Shown here: positions 1 through 7,156 of the stretch, in pieces
How the letters are laid out: every line of letters starts with the position of its first letter
Position numbering within the stretch: position 1 is the stretch's first letter
NCBI GenBank assembly: GCA_002347485.1
Contig: DDXM01000052.1
Coordinates: 1 to 22,702 of the forward strand
Source of the DNA: Anaerolineaceae bacterium UBA2260
GTDB lineage: Bacteria > Chloroflexota > Anaerolineae > Anaerolineales > Anaerolineaceae
Reading direction: 5' to 3'
Length of the DNA stretch: 22,702 bases
Position numbers and translations under genes: made by a program
The notes under the pieces: model-generated
The model's input: only the letters and a program-made list of their open reading frames with translations
Database searches by the model: none
What the model was told of the DNA's origin: nothing

Positions 1-307
1 GCCGGTATATACATATCGGTGCGACAATTGTGGAATTAAATTTGATCAGACTCAAAAATTTACCGACGCGCCACTTGTCAAGTGCCCGGAATGCGGTAAG
101 AAGAGTCTGAAAAAGGTATATACCCCGGTAGGCATCGTGTTTAAGGGGTCCGGATTCTACGCCACGGACCACCGTTCACCTTCCGGCGCAACACCCCACG
201 CGACTGGCAGGCACGAAGAATCCAAGGCGACCGATAAAAAAGAGTCAGCCAGCGAGTCCGCGCCAGCCAAAGAAAGCTCTGTCGCACCCGCGGCTGATAA
301 AGCATAG
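1..307 (+). CDS. FmdB-family zinc-ribbon protein (5' end cut by window edge)
   Basis: The reading frame starts at base 2 and reads PVYTYRCDNCG, followed by CPECGKKSLKKVYTPVGIVFKGSGFYATD. Two CxxC knuckles (CDNC and CPEC) about 20 residues apart, and the downstream GxxFKGSGFYxTD segment, are the hallmark of the FmdB/CxxC_CXXC_SSSS putative regulatory family. Family members normally begin MPxYxYxC, so base 1 (g) is probably the last base of the ATG and only two bases are missing. The protein would then be about 102 residues. The C-terminal half is low-complexity, rich in Ala, Ser, Glu and Lys, and probably disordered. The function of this family is not firmly known; the original link was to formamidase and amidase regulation. 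The stop is TAG at 305-307. No terminator is evident directly after it. Confidence 0.85.
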   Translation, partial: PVYTYRCDNCGIKFDQTQKFTDAPLVKCPECGKKSLKKVYTPVGIVFKGSGFYATDHRSPSGATPHATGRHEESKATDKKESASESAPAKESSVAPAADKA

Positions 308-443
308 TTCATATACTTTTCCCCTCTTATCCGTGGTTAATTAATATTTCCCCGTTCGCGCCGGAAATGATAGGATTTGTGAGGGGATTGATAGTTAATG
401 ATAGGTTGCAGCTTCTAGACTCATCCACATACGCGAGGTAGAC

Positions 444-593
444 ATGTCAAAACCAAAAAAGCAGGCGCCTGAGGTTAAGAAACCGCGGAAATTAGCCCAG
501 CAAAAGAAAACCCGCCTGCAGCAGGTCATCCTCGCCGTGATCGGCATCATTGTCATCATTTCCATGGTGCTGGCATTGGCGATGAACTACTAG
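444..593 (+). CDS. Small single-TM membrane protein, 49 aa, unknown function
   Basis: ATG at 444 is preceded by GAGGT at 434-438, a well-spaced Shine-Dalgarno. The 49-residue product has a strongly basic, Lys/Gln-rich N-terminus (residues 1-27) and one hydrophobic helix (about residues 28-46, VILAVIGIIVIISMVLALA), ending MNY. The positive-inside rule suggests a cytoplasmic N-terminus. It ends 7 nt before the ATG of the DUF4173 membrane gene, whose Shine-Dalgarno (AGGA) overlaps the end of this ORF, so the two are very likely co-transcribed and may act together. I recognise no family. The RBS, the TM helix and the tight spacing support a real gene, though it is short. Confidence 0.65.
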   Translation: MSKPKKQAPEVKKPRKLAQQKKTRLQQVILAVIGIIVIISMVLALAMNY

Positions 594-600
594 AGGAAAA

Positions 601-2175
601 ATGCCTAAATATCAAAGATGGTTCTGGTTGGCAGCCCTCGTGGCTGCCTGGTTGTTCGACTTCCTGTTCTGGAACAGGACCGCAAGCCTGTCGTTCTTCA
701 TCTGGATTGTTGTGCTGCTCGGTACGGGCTACCTCCTCGCCTGGCGCGAGGGGAAGAAGCCCCACTGGCGCAGCATCCTGCTCACTTTTGTCATCGCGGG
801 GTTCGCCTTGGTGATGGCACTGCGCGGCGAGACCATGACCCGCATGCTCAGTGTGTTGTTGACCTTCGCGGGAATGCTGCTGCTCACTGCCACATTCCTG
901 GACGGTTTCTGGCCATGGTATCGCGTGCGCGATTACGTGGTGGAGATCGCCAAAGTGGTCGGCAACGGGTTTACCGGCGCGGCGCTGCTGGCCACCCGCA
1001 AGCGGGCTGGGTCAACAGATGAAGAGGTACGCGTCAGGAGCGGTTGGAGCAAGGCGTGGCCGATCGTGCGCGGAATCCTCATCGCGCTACCCATCGTGGC
1101 GGTGTTTGCGGTGCTGCTCTCCTCTGCTGATCAGGTTTTCGCGGACTGGTTGAAAAACCTGTTCGACCTGGAAAAGATCCCCGAGTACCTGTTCAGGCTC
1201 TTCTACATCCTGTTCTTCACGGGGGTACTGGTGGGGGTCTATCTGAAAGCGATCCACCCGGCAAAAGAAGCGCAAAAACCCGCCCCCAACATACCCTGGA
1301 TGAAGCCTTTCCTCGGCTGGACGGAAAGCGGTATTGTGCTGGCAGCGGTCAACCTGCTGTTCATTATCTTCGTCGTTATCCAGGTGCGTTATCTGTTCGG
1401 CGGCACCGACAACATCAGCGAAACCGGCTACACCTACGCAGAGTACGCGCGAAAGGGGTTCGGGGAGCTGGTGGCGGTGGCTGTGCTGAGCCTGGGCATG
1501 TACCTGGTGCTGAGCACCATCACACGCACCTCTTCGCGTTTTGCCAAGATCGGGTTCTCGGTTCTTTCCGTGCTGCTGATGGCGAATGTGCTGGTGATCC
1601 TGGCTTCATCGCTGCAACGCCTGATGTTATATGAAAACGCGTACGGCTTTTCGCAATTGCGCACCTACTCCCATGTGTTCATCTACTGGCTGGCCGCGTT
1701 AATCCTGGCGGTGGTTGTGCTGGAACTTTTGCGCCGCCGTGGTCACGTTGCTTTTGCGATGTTGATTGCTGTGGTCGGGTTCGGCGCCAGCCTGGCGCTG
1801 CTCAATGTGGACGGTTTCATCGTCAACCGCAACGTGCAGCGGGCAGTAGCCGGAGAGGAGCTGGATGTTGAGTATCTCAACGCGCTTTCAACCGATGCCG
1901 TTCCGCAGTTGGTGGCGAGTTATACCGACCCCGAAACCCCTGAGGTTGTGCGCGAGAAAATCGGCAAAGCCCTGGCCTGCCGGGTAAAGGTGACCAACGA
2001 CCCGGCATCGCTGCCCTGGCAGGAGTTCAATCTAAGCCAGTCACGGGCTTATAACCTGCTGCACGAAAATCAAGAAAAGTGGAGCCAGTATAAACCGTTC
2101 TTAAGTATGAACGAATGGGTGATTGTTGTGGATGGTGAATACACCCCCTGCAGTACCTTCGTGGGATTGGATTAA
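601..2175 (+). CDS. DUF4173-type multi-pass membrane protein
   Basis: A 524-residue, very hydrophobic protein with roughly ten or more predicted membrane segments. An N-terminal cluster (residues 8-120) is followed by a cytoplasmic basic stretch, then helices near 155-175, 195-215, 240-265 and on to about 400. The segment TYAEYARKGFGELVAVAVLS (about residues 278-297) matches the conserved YAEYARxGFxEL core of DUF4173. The soluble C-terminal tail (about 405-524) holds NRNVQRAVAGEELDVEYLNALSTDAVPQL, also typical of this group. The biochemical role is unknown; the family is found in bacterial inner membranes. The start is supported by AGGA just upstream (593-597). It lies downstream of the 49-aa TM protein and ends 20 bp from the convergent Atl gene, without an obvious terminator between them. 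Confidence 0.75.
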   Translation: MPKYQRWFWLAALVAAWLFDFLFWNRTASLSFFIWIVVLLGTGYLLAWREGKKPHWRSILLTFVIAGFALVMALRGETMTRMLSVLLTFAGMLLLTATFLDGFWPWYRVRDYVVEIAKVVGNGFTGAALLATRKRAGSTDEEVRVRSGWSKAWPIVRGILIALPIVAVFAVLLSSADQVFADWLKNLFDLEKIPEYLFRLFYILFFTGVLVGVYLKAIHPAKEAQKPAPNIPWMKPFLGWTESGIVLAAVNLLFIIFVVIQVRYLFGGTDNISETGYTYAEYARKGFGELVAVAVLSLGMYLVLSTITRTSSRFAKIGFSVLSVLLMANVLVILASSLQRLMLYENAYGFSQLRTYSHVFIYWLAALILAVVVLELLRRRGHVAFAMLIAVVGFGASLALLNVDGFIVNRNVQRAVAGEELDVEYLNALSTDAVPQLVASYTDPETPEVVREKIGKALACRVKVTNDPASLPWQEFNLSQSRAYNLLHENQEKWSQYKPFLSMNEWVIVVDGEYTPCSTFVGLD

Positions 2176-2195
2176 CTGGATATCGGTCCGCGCGG

Positions 2196-2567
2196 CTAAA
2201 TGAGATCTTTACGGTCGCGTACGGGCGTGGTTAACACACCATCCCAACCGAAACGATCGAGGTCGATAACACCATTACTGTCGAATTGGATGTCCTCCTC
2301 CTCGAGCAACTGGCGCTGGATGAAGCCACCCATACCGAAGCCATGCGGACTGATCTTTCCCTTCGCGTTGATGATGCGCTGCCAGGGAACTTCCTCGAAG
2401 TTCTCGCGTTCGCGGTAGGATGCCAGTGAGGCCAGCGCGAAGCCTACCATCTGCGCGGAGCAGCGCCCGGCAATACGGGCGATCTGACCATAAGTGGCGA
2501 CTTTTCCGCGCGGCACCTGGCGCACAATGGCATAAATAAGGTCATATAAGCGGGGTTCTTCGTACAT
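2196..2567 (-). CDS. Alkyltransferase-like DNA-lesion-binding protein (Atl/MGMT family)
   Basis: A 123-residue protein matching the DNA-binding domain of O6-methylguanine-DNA methyltransferase: VRQVPRGKVATYGQIARIAGRCSAQMVGFAL (helix-turn-helix and Arg-finger region) and then PWQRI at 61-65. In true MGMT this site is PCHRV with the alkyl-accepting Cys. Here Trp62 replaces the Cys, as in Atl proteins, which flip and mark O6-alkylguanine for nucleotide excision repair instead of removing the alkyl group. The reading frame extends nine codons upstream, but a TATAAT box lies only 6 nt before the ATG at 2567, so I choose this ATG and suspect a leaderless mRNA. The gene is divergent from the flippase-like gene at 2618 and stands alone on its strand. 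Confidence 0.85.
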   Translation of the reverse strand: MYEEPRLYDLIYAIVRQVPRGKVATYGQIARIAGRCSAQMVGFALASLASYRERENFEEVPWQRIINAKGKISPHGFGMGGFIQRQLLEEEDIQFDSNGVIDLDRFGWDGVLTTPVRDRKDLI

Positions 2568-2573
2568 GTGTCT

Positions 2574-2579
2574 ATTATA
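2574..2579 (-). promoter_or_regulatory. -10 box of the Atl gene, leaderless-type
   Basis: Read on the minus strand this is a perfect TATAAT, ending 6 nt before the ATG at 2567. With a usual 6-8 nt distance from -10 to transcription start, the mRNA would begin at or next to the A of the ATG. No good TTGACA-like -35 is visible at 16-18 bp. There is no Shine-Dalgarno before the start codon. Confidence 0.55.
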
Positions 2580-2601
2580 CAGAATCGGCGGCAAGCCTTC
2601 A

Positions 2602-2610
2602 TGGTAGAAT
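2602..2610 (+). promoter_or_regulatory. Extended -10 box of the flippase-like gene, leaderless-type
   Basis: TGGTAGAAT is an extended -10 (TGn plus TAGAAT) that ends 7 nt before the ATG at 2618. The 7 nt between, CATTTTT, hold no Shine-Dalgarno, so the transcript is predicted to start at or very close to the start codon. It is divergent from the Atl -10 box about 25 bp away. Confidence 0.5.
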
Positions 2611-2617
2611 CATTTTT

Positions 2618-3661
2618 ATGAAACGGTGGCAGTTCTGGCTGGGTGTGTTCATCAGCGCGGTTTTCCTGTATTTCGCGCTCGAGGGGCTCAACCTGGGAGA
2701 ATTTTGGCAGGCGGTGAAAAACGCCAACTACTGGTGGATCCTCCCCGGTGTGGCGGTTTTCTTTGTCGGGTTGTGGGTGCGCGCCTGGCGCTGGCATTAC
2801 CTGCTGCGACCGGTTAAGAAGATCCCCACCAGGGTCATGTTCCCCATCACCTGCATCGGCTACATGGGCAACAACATCTACCCGGCGCGCGCCGGCGAGG
2901 TGTTGCGCGCGGTGGTGCTCAAGCGCAGGGAGGGTGTGCCGATTTCAGCCTCGCTGGCGACCGTCATCGTGGAGCGCATCTTTGATGGCGTGGTAATGTT
3001 GGGGTTTGTGTTCCTGAACCTGCCCGCGCTGGCGAAGGTTGCGCATTTTGAATCCGGGTTCGTCGGTAACATCCAGAACCTGGCGCTCATCGGTGCGGGA
3101 GTCTTCGCGGCTGCCCTGCTCGTCTTCCTGCTGGCGGCCATGTTCCCTAAAATCACAGCAGGTGTGGGGAGCTGGATGATCGATCATCTGCTGCCGGCGC
3201 GCATCCGCGAGAAGACGCGCGACATCATGTTGAAATTCCTGGACGGACTGGCTTCTCTACGGTCACCCTTTAATATCCTGATGGTGTTCTTCACATCTGT
3301 TATTATCTGGCTGCTGGAAACTGTGAAGTACTGGTTCGTGATGCATGCCTTCACGTTTACGGTCAGCTTCTTCGCGCTGATGCTGCTGAATGGCATTGCC
3401 AACCTGGCGACGACCATACCCTCCGCGCCGGGTTATATCGGCACCTGGGAGGCGGTCACCAAGGCAGTGCTGGTGGCGTTCGGTGTTTCAGGGCCGGAAG
3501 CGCTGGGCTACGGTGTGGTGCTTCACATAGCCTTGTGGCTGCCGGTGACACTGGTGGGCGCTTACTACATGACGCGCGAGGGTATCAAATGGAGCGATAC
3601 CATGCGCAAGGAAACCACGCCCGTTGATCCCGGCGTGACAACACAGGAGAGCGGTTCATGA
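2618..3661 (+). CDS. Flippase-like (LPG synthase TM / UPF0104) membrane protein
   Basis: A 347-residue polytopic membrane protein of the lysylphosphatidylglycerol-synthase-TM (AglD/UPF0104) family. Family motifs are visible: an N-terminal helix and short amphipathic segment, WxRAWRWHYLLRP (about residues 48-60), YMGNNIYPARAGEVLRAVVLKRREG (about 81-105, the typical N-x-x-P-A-R-x-G-E-x-x-R core), ATVIVERIFDG, and the C-terminal ANLATTIPSAPGYIGTWE. About eight helices are expected. Relatives are implicated in moving or positioning lipid-linked substrates; the free-standing TM domain is of unproven function. Its stop overlaps the start of the next gene (ATGA at 3658-3661), so it is translationally coupled to the FAD oxidoreductase and likely works in the same lipid or isoprenoid pathway. 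No RBS precedes the start (see the -10 entry). Confidence 0.85.
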   Translation: MKRWQFWLGVFISAVFLYFALEGLNLGEFWQAVKNANYWWILPGVAVFFVGLWVRAWRWHYLLRPVKKIPTRVMFPITCIGYMGNNIYPARAGEVLRAVVLKRREGVPISASLATVIVERIFDGVVMLGFVFLNLPALAKVAHFESGFVGNIQNLALIGAGVFAAALLVFLLAAMFPKITAGVGSWMIDHLLPARIREKTRDIMLKFLDGLASLRSPFNILMVFFTSVIIWLLETVKYWFVMHAFTFTVSFFALMLLNGIANLATTIPSAPGYIGTWEAVTKAVLVAFGVSGPEALGYGVVLHIALWLPVTLVGAYYMTREGIKWSDTMRKETTPVDPGVTTQESGS

Positions 3662-4959
3662 AAATCGCGATAATCGGGGCGGGCTTTGGCGGGATGGCAG
3701 CGGCATATGACCTGCGTAAAGCGGGGCACGAAGTGACGGTTTTTGAAGCTGATGCCACTCCCGGTGGGTTGGCGGCTGGGTTCAAAGAGCCAGGCTGGGA
3801 TTGGTCGGTGGAAAAGTTCTATCATCATTGGTTCACCTCCGATCAACACATGTTTCGCTTGTTTCGCGAACTCGGCGTGCAGGACAAGGTGCTGGTGCTG
3901 AGCCCCAAGACCGTGATGTTTTACAGGGAAAAATTCTACCCCTTTGATTCGATTCCGAGCGCCATCCTTTACCCCGGCCTGGGCTATGGCATCAATAAGG
4001 TGCGTTTTGGACTGGTGGGGTTATATCTAAAAATGACCACGAATTGGCAGCCGATGGAAAAAACCACGGTGGCGGAGTGGATGCGCAAATATGCAGGCGC
4101 AAAGGTCTACCGTGAGATGTGGGAACCAATGGTGATCGGCAAGTTCAGCGAGAAGTACGCCGGGCAGGTGAACATGGCCTGGATGTGGGCGCGTCTGCAC
4201 GCCCGCACAACCAAATTGGCCACCTACCAGGGCGGTTTCCAGGCGTTCGTGGATGAGTTCGCCGCGAAGGTGAGCGCGTTGGGAGTGAACTTCACGTACA
4301 ACACCCGCGTGAATTTGATTGAAAAGCAGACAGATGGCAGCCTGGCGCTGAGACACGAAAGCGGCAGCGAGACGTTTGACCGCGTGCTCGTCACCATCTC
4401 GCCGGCACAGTTAGCCAGGATGGCGCCGCAGCTTCCACCGGAATACCTCAAGGGGCTGCTCGATCTTAAAAGCATGGGAGCGGTTGTGATGGTCATCGCG
4501 CTGAAACAGCAGTTGTCCCGCGAGGGGTATTACTGGTACAACCTGCCAAAGACAGCGGGGTTCCCTTTCCTGGCGCTGGTGGAGCATACTAACTTCCTCC
4601 CGCCGGAACGCTTTGGCGGCGATCACCTGGTCTATTGCGGTGATTATTTAGAGCCCTCCCATGAATATTTTCAACTATCCAAAGAGGAACTGCTCGAACG
4701 TTTTCTGCCGAGCTTCAAGCGCATCAATCCCAACTTCTCGCCGGATTGGGTTAAAAAGAGCTGGATGACCCGCACATCATATGCCCAGCCTGTTCCACTG
4801 GTCAACCATTCAAAAAACATCCCGGAGATCGAGACGCCGGTGCAGGGGTTGTACTTCGCCAGCATGTCCCAGGTGTATCCGTGGGACCGGGGGACGAATT
4901 TCGCGGTTGAGATCGCCCGGCGCGCGTCGAGGATGATCCTGAGTGAACCGGATGCTTAG
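3658..4959 (+). CDS. NAD(P)/FAD-dependent oxidoreductase (amine oxidase / phytoene-desaturase-like)
   Basis: A 433-residue flavoprotein. The N-terminus IAIIGAGFGGMAAAYDLRKAGHEVTVFEA (residues 3-31) is a canonical Rossmann GxGxxG plus acidic end of beta-2 for FAD, followed by the family motif PGGLAAG (about 35-41). Near the C-terminus QVYPWDRGTNFAVEIARRA forms the second FAD contact seen in amine-oxidase, protoporphyrinogen-oxidase, phytoene-desaturase and UDP-galactopyranose-mutase relatives. The substrate cannot be read from sequence. The coupling (ATGA overlap) with the flippase-like membrane protein suggests a lipid, isoprenoid or glycolipid substrate. The length is normal and the frame is intact. 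It is the last gene before the 501-bp dnaA upstream region; no clear terminator follows. Confidence 0.8.
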   Translation: MKIAIIGAGFGGMAAAYDLRKAGHEVTVFEADATPGGLAAGFKEPGWDWSVEKFYHHWFTSDQHMFRLFRELGVQDKVLVLSPKTVMFYREKFYPFDSIPSAILYPGLGYGINKVRFGLVGLYLKMTTNWQPMEKTTVAEWMRKYAGAKVYREMWEPMVIGKFSEKYAGQVNMAWMWARLHARTTKLATYQGGFQAFVDEFAAKVSALGVNFTYNTRVNLIEKQTDGSLALRHESGSETFDRVLVTISPAQLARMAPQLPPEYLKGLLDLKSMGAVVMVIALKQQLSREGYYWYNLPKTAGFPFLALVEHTNFLPPERFGGDHLVYCGDYLEPSHEYFQLSKEELLERFLPSFKRINPNFSPDWVKKSWMTRTSYAQPVPLVNHSKNIPEIETPVQGLYFASMSQVYPWDRGTNFAVEIARRASRMILSEPDA

Positions 4960-5123
4960 ACATCCCTCAAAAAGCGGTTGGCTAACAAAGTCAAGTTCAA
5001 GTATTAAAAAAATGTAATACCAGATTTTGAAAAAACGGGCTTATGAAAACTTAAAAAAGGGTGCCTTGATCTTTTATATAAGCACGCCAGATAAAGCGTT
5101 TCCGGTGTTAAAGATACCTAAAA

Positions 5124-5137
5124 CCCCATATATGGGG
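5124..5137. repeat. Perfect 14-bp palindrome CCCCATATATGGGG
   Basis: CCCCATA/TATGGGG is a perfect dyad flanked by AA and GTT, so it extends imperfectly outwards. It lies about 155 bp upstream of the dnaA promoter -35. The shape fits a dimeric regulator operator or a small cruciform; which one cannot be told from one copy. Confidence 0.6.
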
Positions 5138-5214
5138 GTTGCGACCAGCCCGGAGTTGCACTGGTTGGGATAAAAATAATCGGAAATGATGAGCGGTCTG
5201 TTCGATATCCCTTG

Positions 5215-5245
5215 GTTTCTTTAAGGTCACAAATCTTAAAGAAAC
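5215..5245. repeat. 11-bp perfect inverted repeat upstream of the dnaA promoter
   Basis: GTTTCTTTAAG (5215-5225) and CTTAAAGAAAC (5235-5245) are perfect reverse complements separated by 9 nt. No U-tract follows on either strand, so it is not a standard intrinsic terminator. It ends about 32 bp upstream of the dnaA -35 box, next to an A/T-rich stretch that could act as an UP element. An operator or a structured element is possible. Confidence 0.6.
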
Positions 5246-5277
5246 TAAAAATTTTAAGCTTACGTAGGGTATTCGAC

Positions 5278-5306
5278 TTGTTACCCACCCTCCTTTCTGT
5301 TAGAAT
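5278..5306 (+). promoter_or_regulatory. Sigma-70-type promoter of dnaA
   Basis: TTGTTA (5278-5283), a 17-bp spacer, then TAGAAT (5301-5306). An AT-rich stretch with A and T runs lies upstream at about 5238-5258. The predicted start is near 5313, giving a dnaA leader of about 150 nt. A poor DnaA-box-like TTACCCACC (two mismatches) overlaps the -35 end of the spacer. Confidence 0.6.
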
Positions 5307-5460
5307 GTTTTTACATAGTTGGACGAAGCGTACTGACAGCTTCCTGTAAGCCATAGAAATATCAAAATAAAACAATATTTTCACTCTCCGCTCCAGCACT
5401 GCTGGAATGGCTGATTAAAGTTACACCTGTACAAAATTACATCGATTGAGGTGCAGTTAG

Positions 5461-6807
5461 ATGGATTATCAAAACGCCTGGTCGGCGGCCGTAGGCCAAC
5501 TCCAAATGGACATGTCCCTGGCATCCTTCGATACCTGGGTTAAGCCAGCTGAACTGGTCGCTTACACGGATGGTCAGTTCACGATTGGAGTGCCCAACGC
5601 CTACGCCTGCGACTGGTTGAAATCCAGGCTCACCAGCACCGTGACGAGGATCCTCACTGGTTTGATGGAAGCGCCGCAAGTTGTGGAATTCATCGTCTGG
5701 CATAAGGATTACCAGAACCAACTCCAAGGCGAGACAGGCATGGAGCTGCTGCCGCTGGAGACGCGCCCGGAACCGGAGCCAATGCTTCCGGTTGTGAATC
5801 ACCGCTACAGTTTTGATAATTTTGTGGTGGGCTCCTCCAATCGACTGGCGCACGCGGCCTGCCTGGCGGTGGCCGAAAACCCGGCGCAGGCCTACAACCC
5901 GCTTTTTCTCTACGGCGGAGTTGGCTTGGGTAAAACGCACCTGTTGCATGCCATTGGTAATTACGCCCGCGAGCATGGTCAGCAGGTGTTGTACGTGTCT
6001 TCGGAAGAGTTCACCAATGATCTCATCAATGCCATCCGCACGCACACCACCCAGGCGTTTCGCGATCGCTATCGCCGCATCGACGTCCTGCTGGTGGATG
6101 ATATTCAATTCATCGCCGGCAAGGAATCGACGCAGGAGGAATTCTTCCACACGTTCAACACCCTGCATGGTCAGGATAAACAGATCGTCATGTCCTCAGA
6201 CCGACCGCCCAAGGCTATGAACACGCTCGAGGAGCGTCTGCGTTCGCGCTTCGAGTGGGGGCTCACCGCGGATATCCAGCCTCCGGACCTTGAGACGCGT
6301 ATCGCAATCCTGCGTGCCAGGGCTGAACGCTCCCGGCACAAGGTGCCAGCGCCGATCCTCGAAATGATCGCCCGCCAGTTCCAATCCAATATCCGCGAAC
6401 TGGAAGGCGCCCTAACCCGCGTGGTGGCTTACGCCGATCTGCGCGGCAAGCCGCTCACTGAGGAGCTGGTCTCCATCGCGCTGACCGACCTGCTGCCGCA
6501 GCGCAACACCTTCGAACCGGCGCATGTAGTGGATGTGGTGGCCACTTCCTTTGGCATCACGCCGGAAAAACTACTGGGGCGCGATCGCAGCCGGGCCGCC
6601 GCGCTGCCCCGCCAGGTGGTGATGTACCTGCTGCGGCAGGAAGCCAATGTTTCACTGCCCCAGATCGGTGAGGCAATGGGCGGGCGCGATCACACCACGG
6701 TGATGTACGCCTGCGAGAAAGTGGCGGATATGATCGAACGAGATGACCGGCTGCGGCGCCAGGTGCTGCAGATTCGCGAACGGCTTTACGGAAAACAACC
6801 GATCTGA
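5461..6807 (+). CDS. dnaA: Chromosomal replication initiator protein DnaA
   Basis: A 448-residue DnaA with all four domains. Domain I is at residues 1-82 (WSAAVGQLQMDMSLASFDTW), and a short linker domain II lies at about 85-112. The AAA+ domain III has Walker A GGVGLGKT (152-159), Walker B LLVDD (210-214) and the Arg-rich LEERLRSRFEWG region. DNA-binding domain IV carries the DnaA signature GGRDHTTV (407-414), which reads DnaA boxes. It binds ATP and opens the origin to start replication. The start ATG follows GAGGTG at a good distance (TTGAGGTGCAGTTAGATG). It has its own promoter about 150 bp upstream. Unlike the common dnaA-dnaN-recF-gyrB arrangement, dnaN does not follow; RNase J does, after a 363-bp gap. 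Confidence 0.97.
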   Translation: MDYQNAWSAAVGQLQMDMSLASFDTWVKPAELVAYTDGQFTIGVPNAYACDWLKSRLTSTVTRILTGLMEAPQVVEFIVWHKDYQNQLQGETGMELLPLETRPEPEPMLPVVNHRYSFDNFVVGSSNRLAHAACLAVAENPAQAYNPLFLYGGVGLGKTHLLHAIGNYAREHGQQVLYVSSEEFTNDLINAIRTHTTQAFRDRYRRIDVLLVDDIQFIAGKESTQEEFFHTFNTLHGQDKQIVMSSDRPPKAMNTLEERLRSRFEWGLTADIQPPDLETRIAILRARAERSRHKVPAPILEMIARQFQSNIRELEGALTRVVAYADLRGKPLTEELVSIALTDLLPQRNTFEPAHVVDVVATSFGITPEKLLGRDRSRAAALPRQVVMYLLRQEANVSLPQIGEAMGGRDHTTVMYACEKVADMIERDDRLRRQVLQIRERLYGKQPI

Positions 6808-6907
6808 TACAATAACAGTCAGGTCATTTGTGTAATTTCATTATCAGGGTGGTTTTTGACCTTTGCAGATCCGATTTTCTTTGGCGGGAATTTGGACAAA
6901 AATAGGG

Positions 6908-6913
6908 TATAAT
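6908..6913 (+). promoter_or_regulatory. Candidate -10 box for a small RNA or the rnj leader
   Basis: TATAAT is a perfect -10 within GGGTATAATAATAAGG. No -35 matches well at 16-18 bp: TTGGCG is 21 bp away and TTGGAC is 10 bp away. If active, transcription would start near 6920, 250 nt before rnj and about 125 nt before the hairpin at 7046. Confidence 0.4.
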
Positions 6914-7045
6914 AATAAGGTTGTTGTAATTGTTCATTATCAAGTCACAGGTTTGAAGCAGGTTGACGCAGTATTTTGTACGAGTATTGAATATTTACTC
7001 TGAGCGATCAGGGTTGTTGTGTACTGACAAAATTAAGGACCCTCA

Positions 7046-7083
7046 CAAACCCGGGCAATCTAACACAGCCGGGATTTGTTTTT
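7046..7083 (+). terminator. Terminator-like hairpin in the rnj upstream region
   Basis: CAAACCCGG (7046-7054) pairs with CCGGGATTTG (7069-7078) with one bulged base and a 14-nt loop, and is followed by TTTTT (7079-7083). This is a moderate intrinsic terminator. It may end dnaA transcripts, end a small RNA started at about 6920, or act as an attenuator for rnj. An upstream segment AGGGTTGTTGTG (7008-7019) can pair with CACAAACCC (7044-7052 region), which would break the terminator stem. Confidence 0.55.
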
Positions 7084-7120
7084 AATGAATTTATCCGCAA
7101 TCCTTAGGGGAGACCTTTCG

Positions 7121-7156
7121 ATGCGGTTTAATCACAAATGCAACATGGAAATATGA
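7121..7156 (+). CDS. Candidate 11-residue upstream ORF / leader peptide before rnj
   Basis: ATG at 7121 reads MRFNHKCNMEI and stops at TGA 7154-7156. It is preceded by GGGGAG (7107-7112) with suitable spacing, a stronger Shine-Dalgarno than that of rnj itself. It is out of frame with rnj. Its stop lies within the AAAGG that appears to be the rnj ribosome-binding site, so ribosomes ending here could control rnj initiation. It contains no run of a single amino acid typical of classical attenuation peptides. It is short and may be chance. Confidence 0.35.
   Translation: MRFNHKCNMEI

Larger units (their letters stand above)
4960..5460. other. 501-bp AT-rich intergenic region upstream of dnaA
   Basis: No convincing gene is present. 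The region is visibly AT-richer than its neighbours, with many A and T runs, and contains a 14-bp perfect palindrome (5124-5137), an 11-bp hairpin (5215-5245) and a sigma-70-like promoter (5278-5306) for dnaA. I searched by eye for DnaA boxes (TTATNCACA, both strands) and found none with fewer than two mismatches. The position and base composition would suit an origin, but the box evidence does not support calling oriC. A 93-codon minus-strand ORF at 5118-5399 runs across the promoter and looks spurious. Confidence 0.7.

Noticed and set aside
421..429. TCATCCACA, one mismatch from a DnaA box
   Set aside because: A single isolated near-match far from dnaA, expected by chance.
2380..2385. Active MGMT alkyl-acceptor site in the Atl gene
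   Set aside because: The motif is PWQRI with Trp in place of the acceptor Cys, so it is called alkyltransferase-like and not a methyltransferase.
5118..5399. 93-codon minus-strand ORF in the dnaA upstream region
   Set aside because: It crosses the dnaA promoter and both inverted repeats, has no Shine-Dalgarno, and its product is low-complexity with no family resemblance.
4960..5460. oriC upstream of dnaA
   Set aside because: AT-rich and well placed, but no DnaA box with fewer than two mismatches was seen, so only an intergenic region is reported.
5437..6168. 243-codon ORF antisense to dnaA
   Set aside because: It lies opposite conserved DnaA domains I-III; a typical shadow frame in GC-rich DNA.
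6920..7083. 6S RNA or SRP RNA between dnaA and rnj
   Set aside because: The ends do not pair into a long rod and the SRP GGAAG/GCAG-type tetraloop region is absent.
7091..7099. TTATCCGCA, one mismatch from a DnaA box
   Set aside because: A single near-match without a cluster; not enough for a DnaA-binding region.
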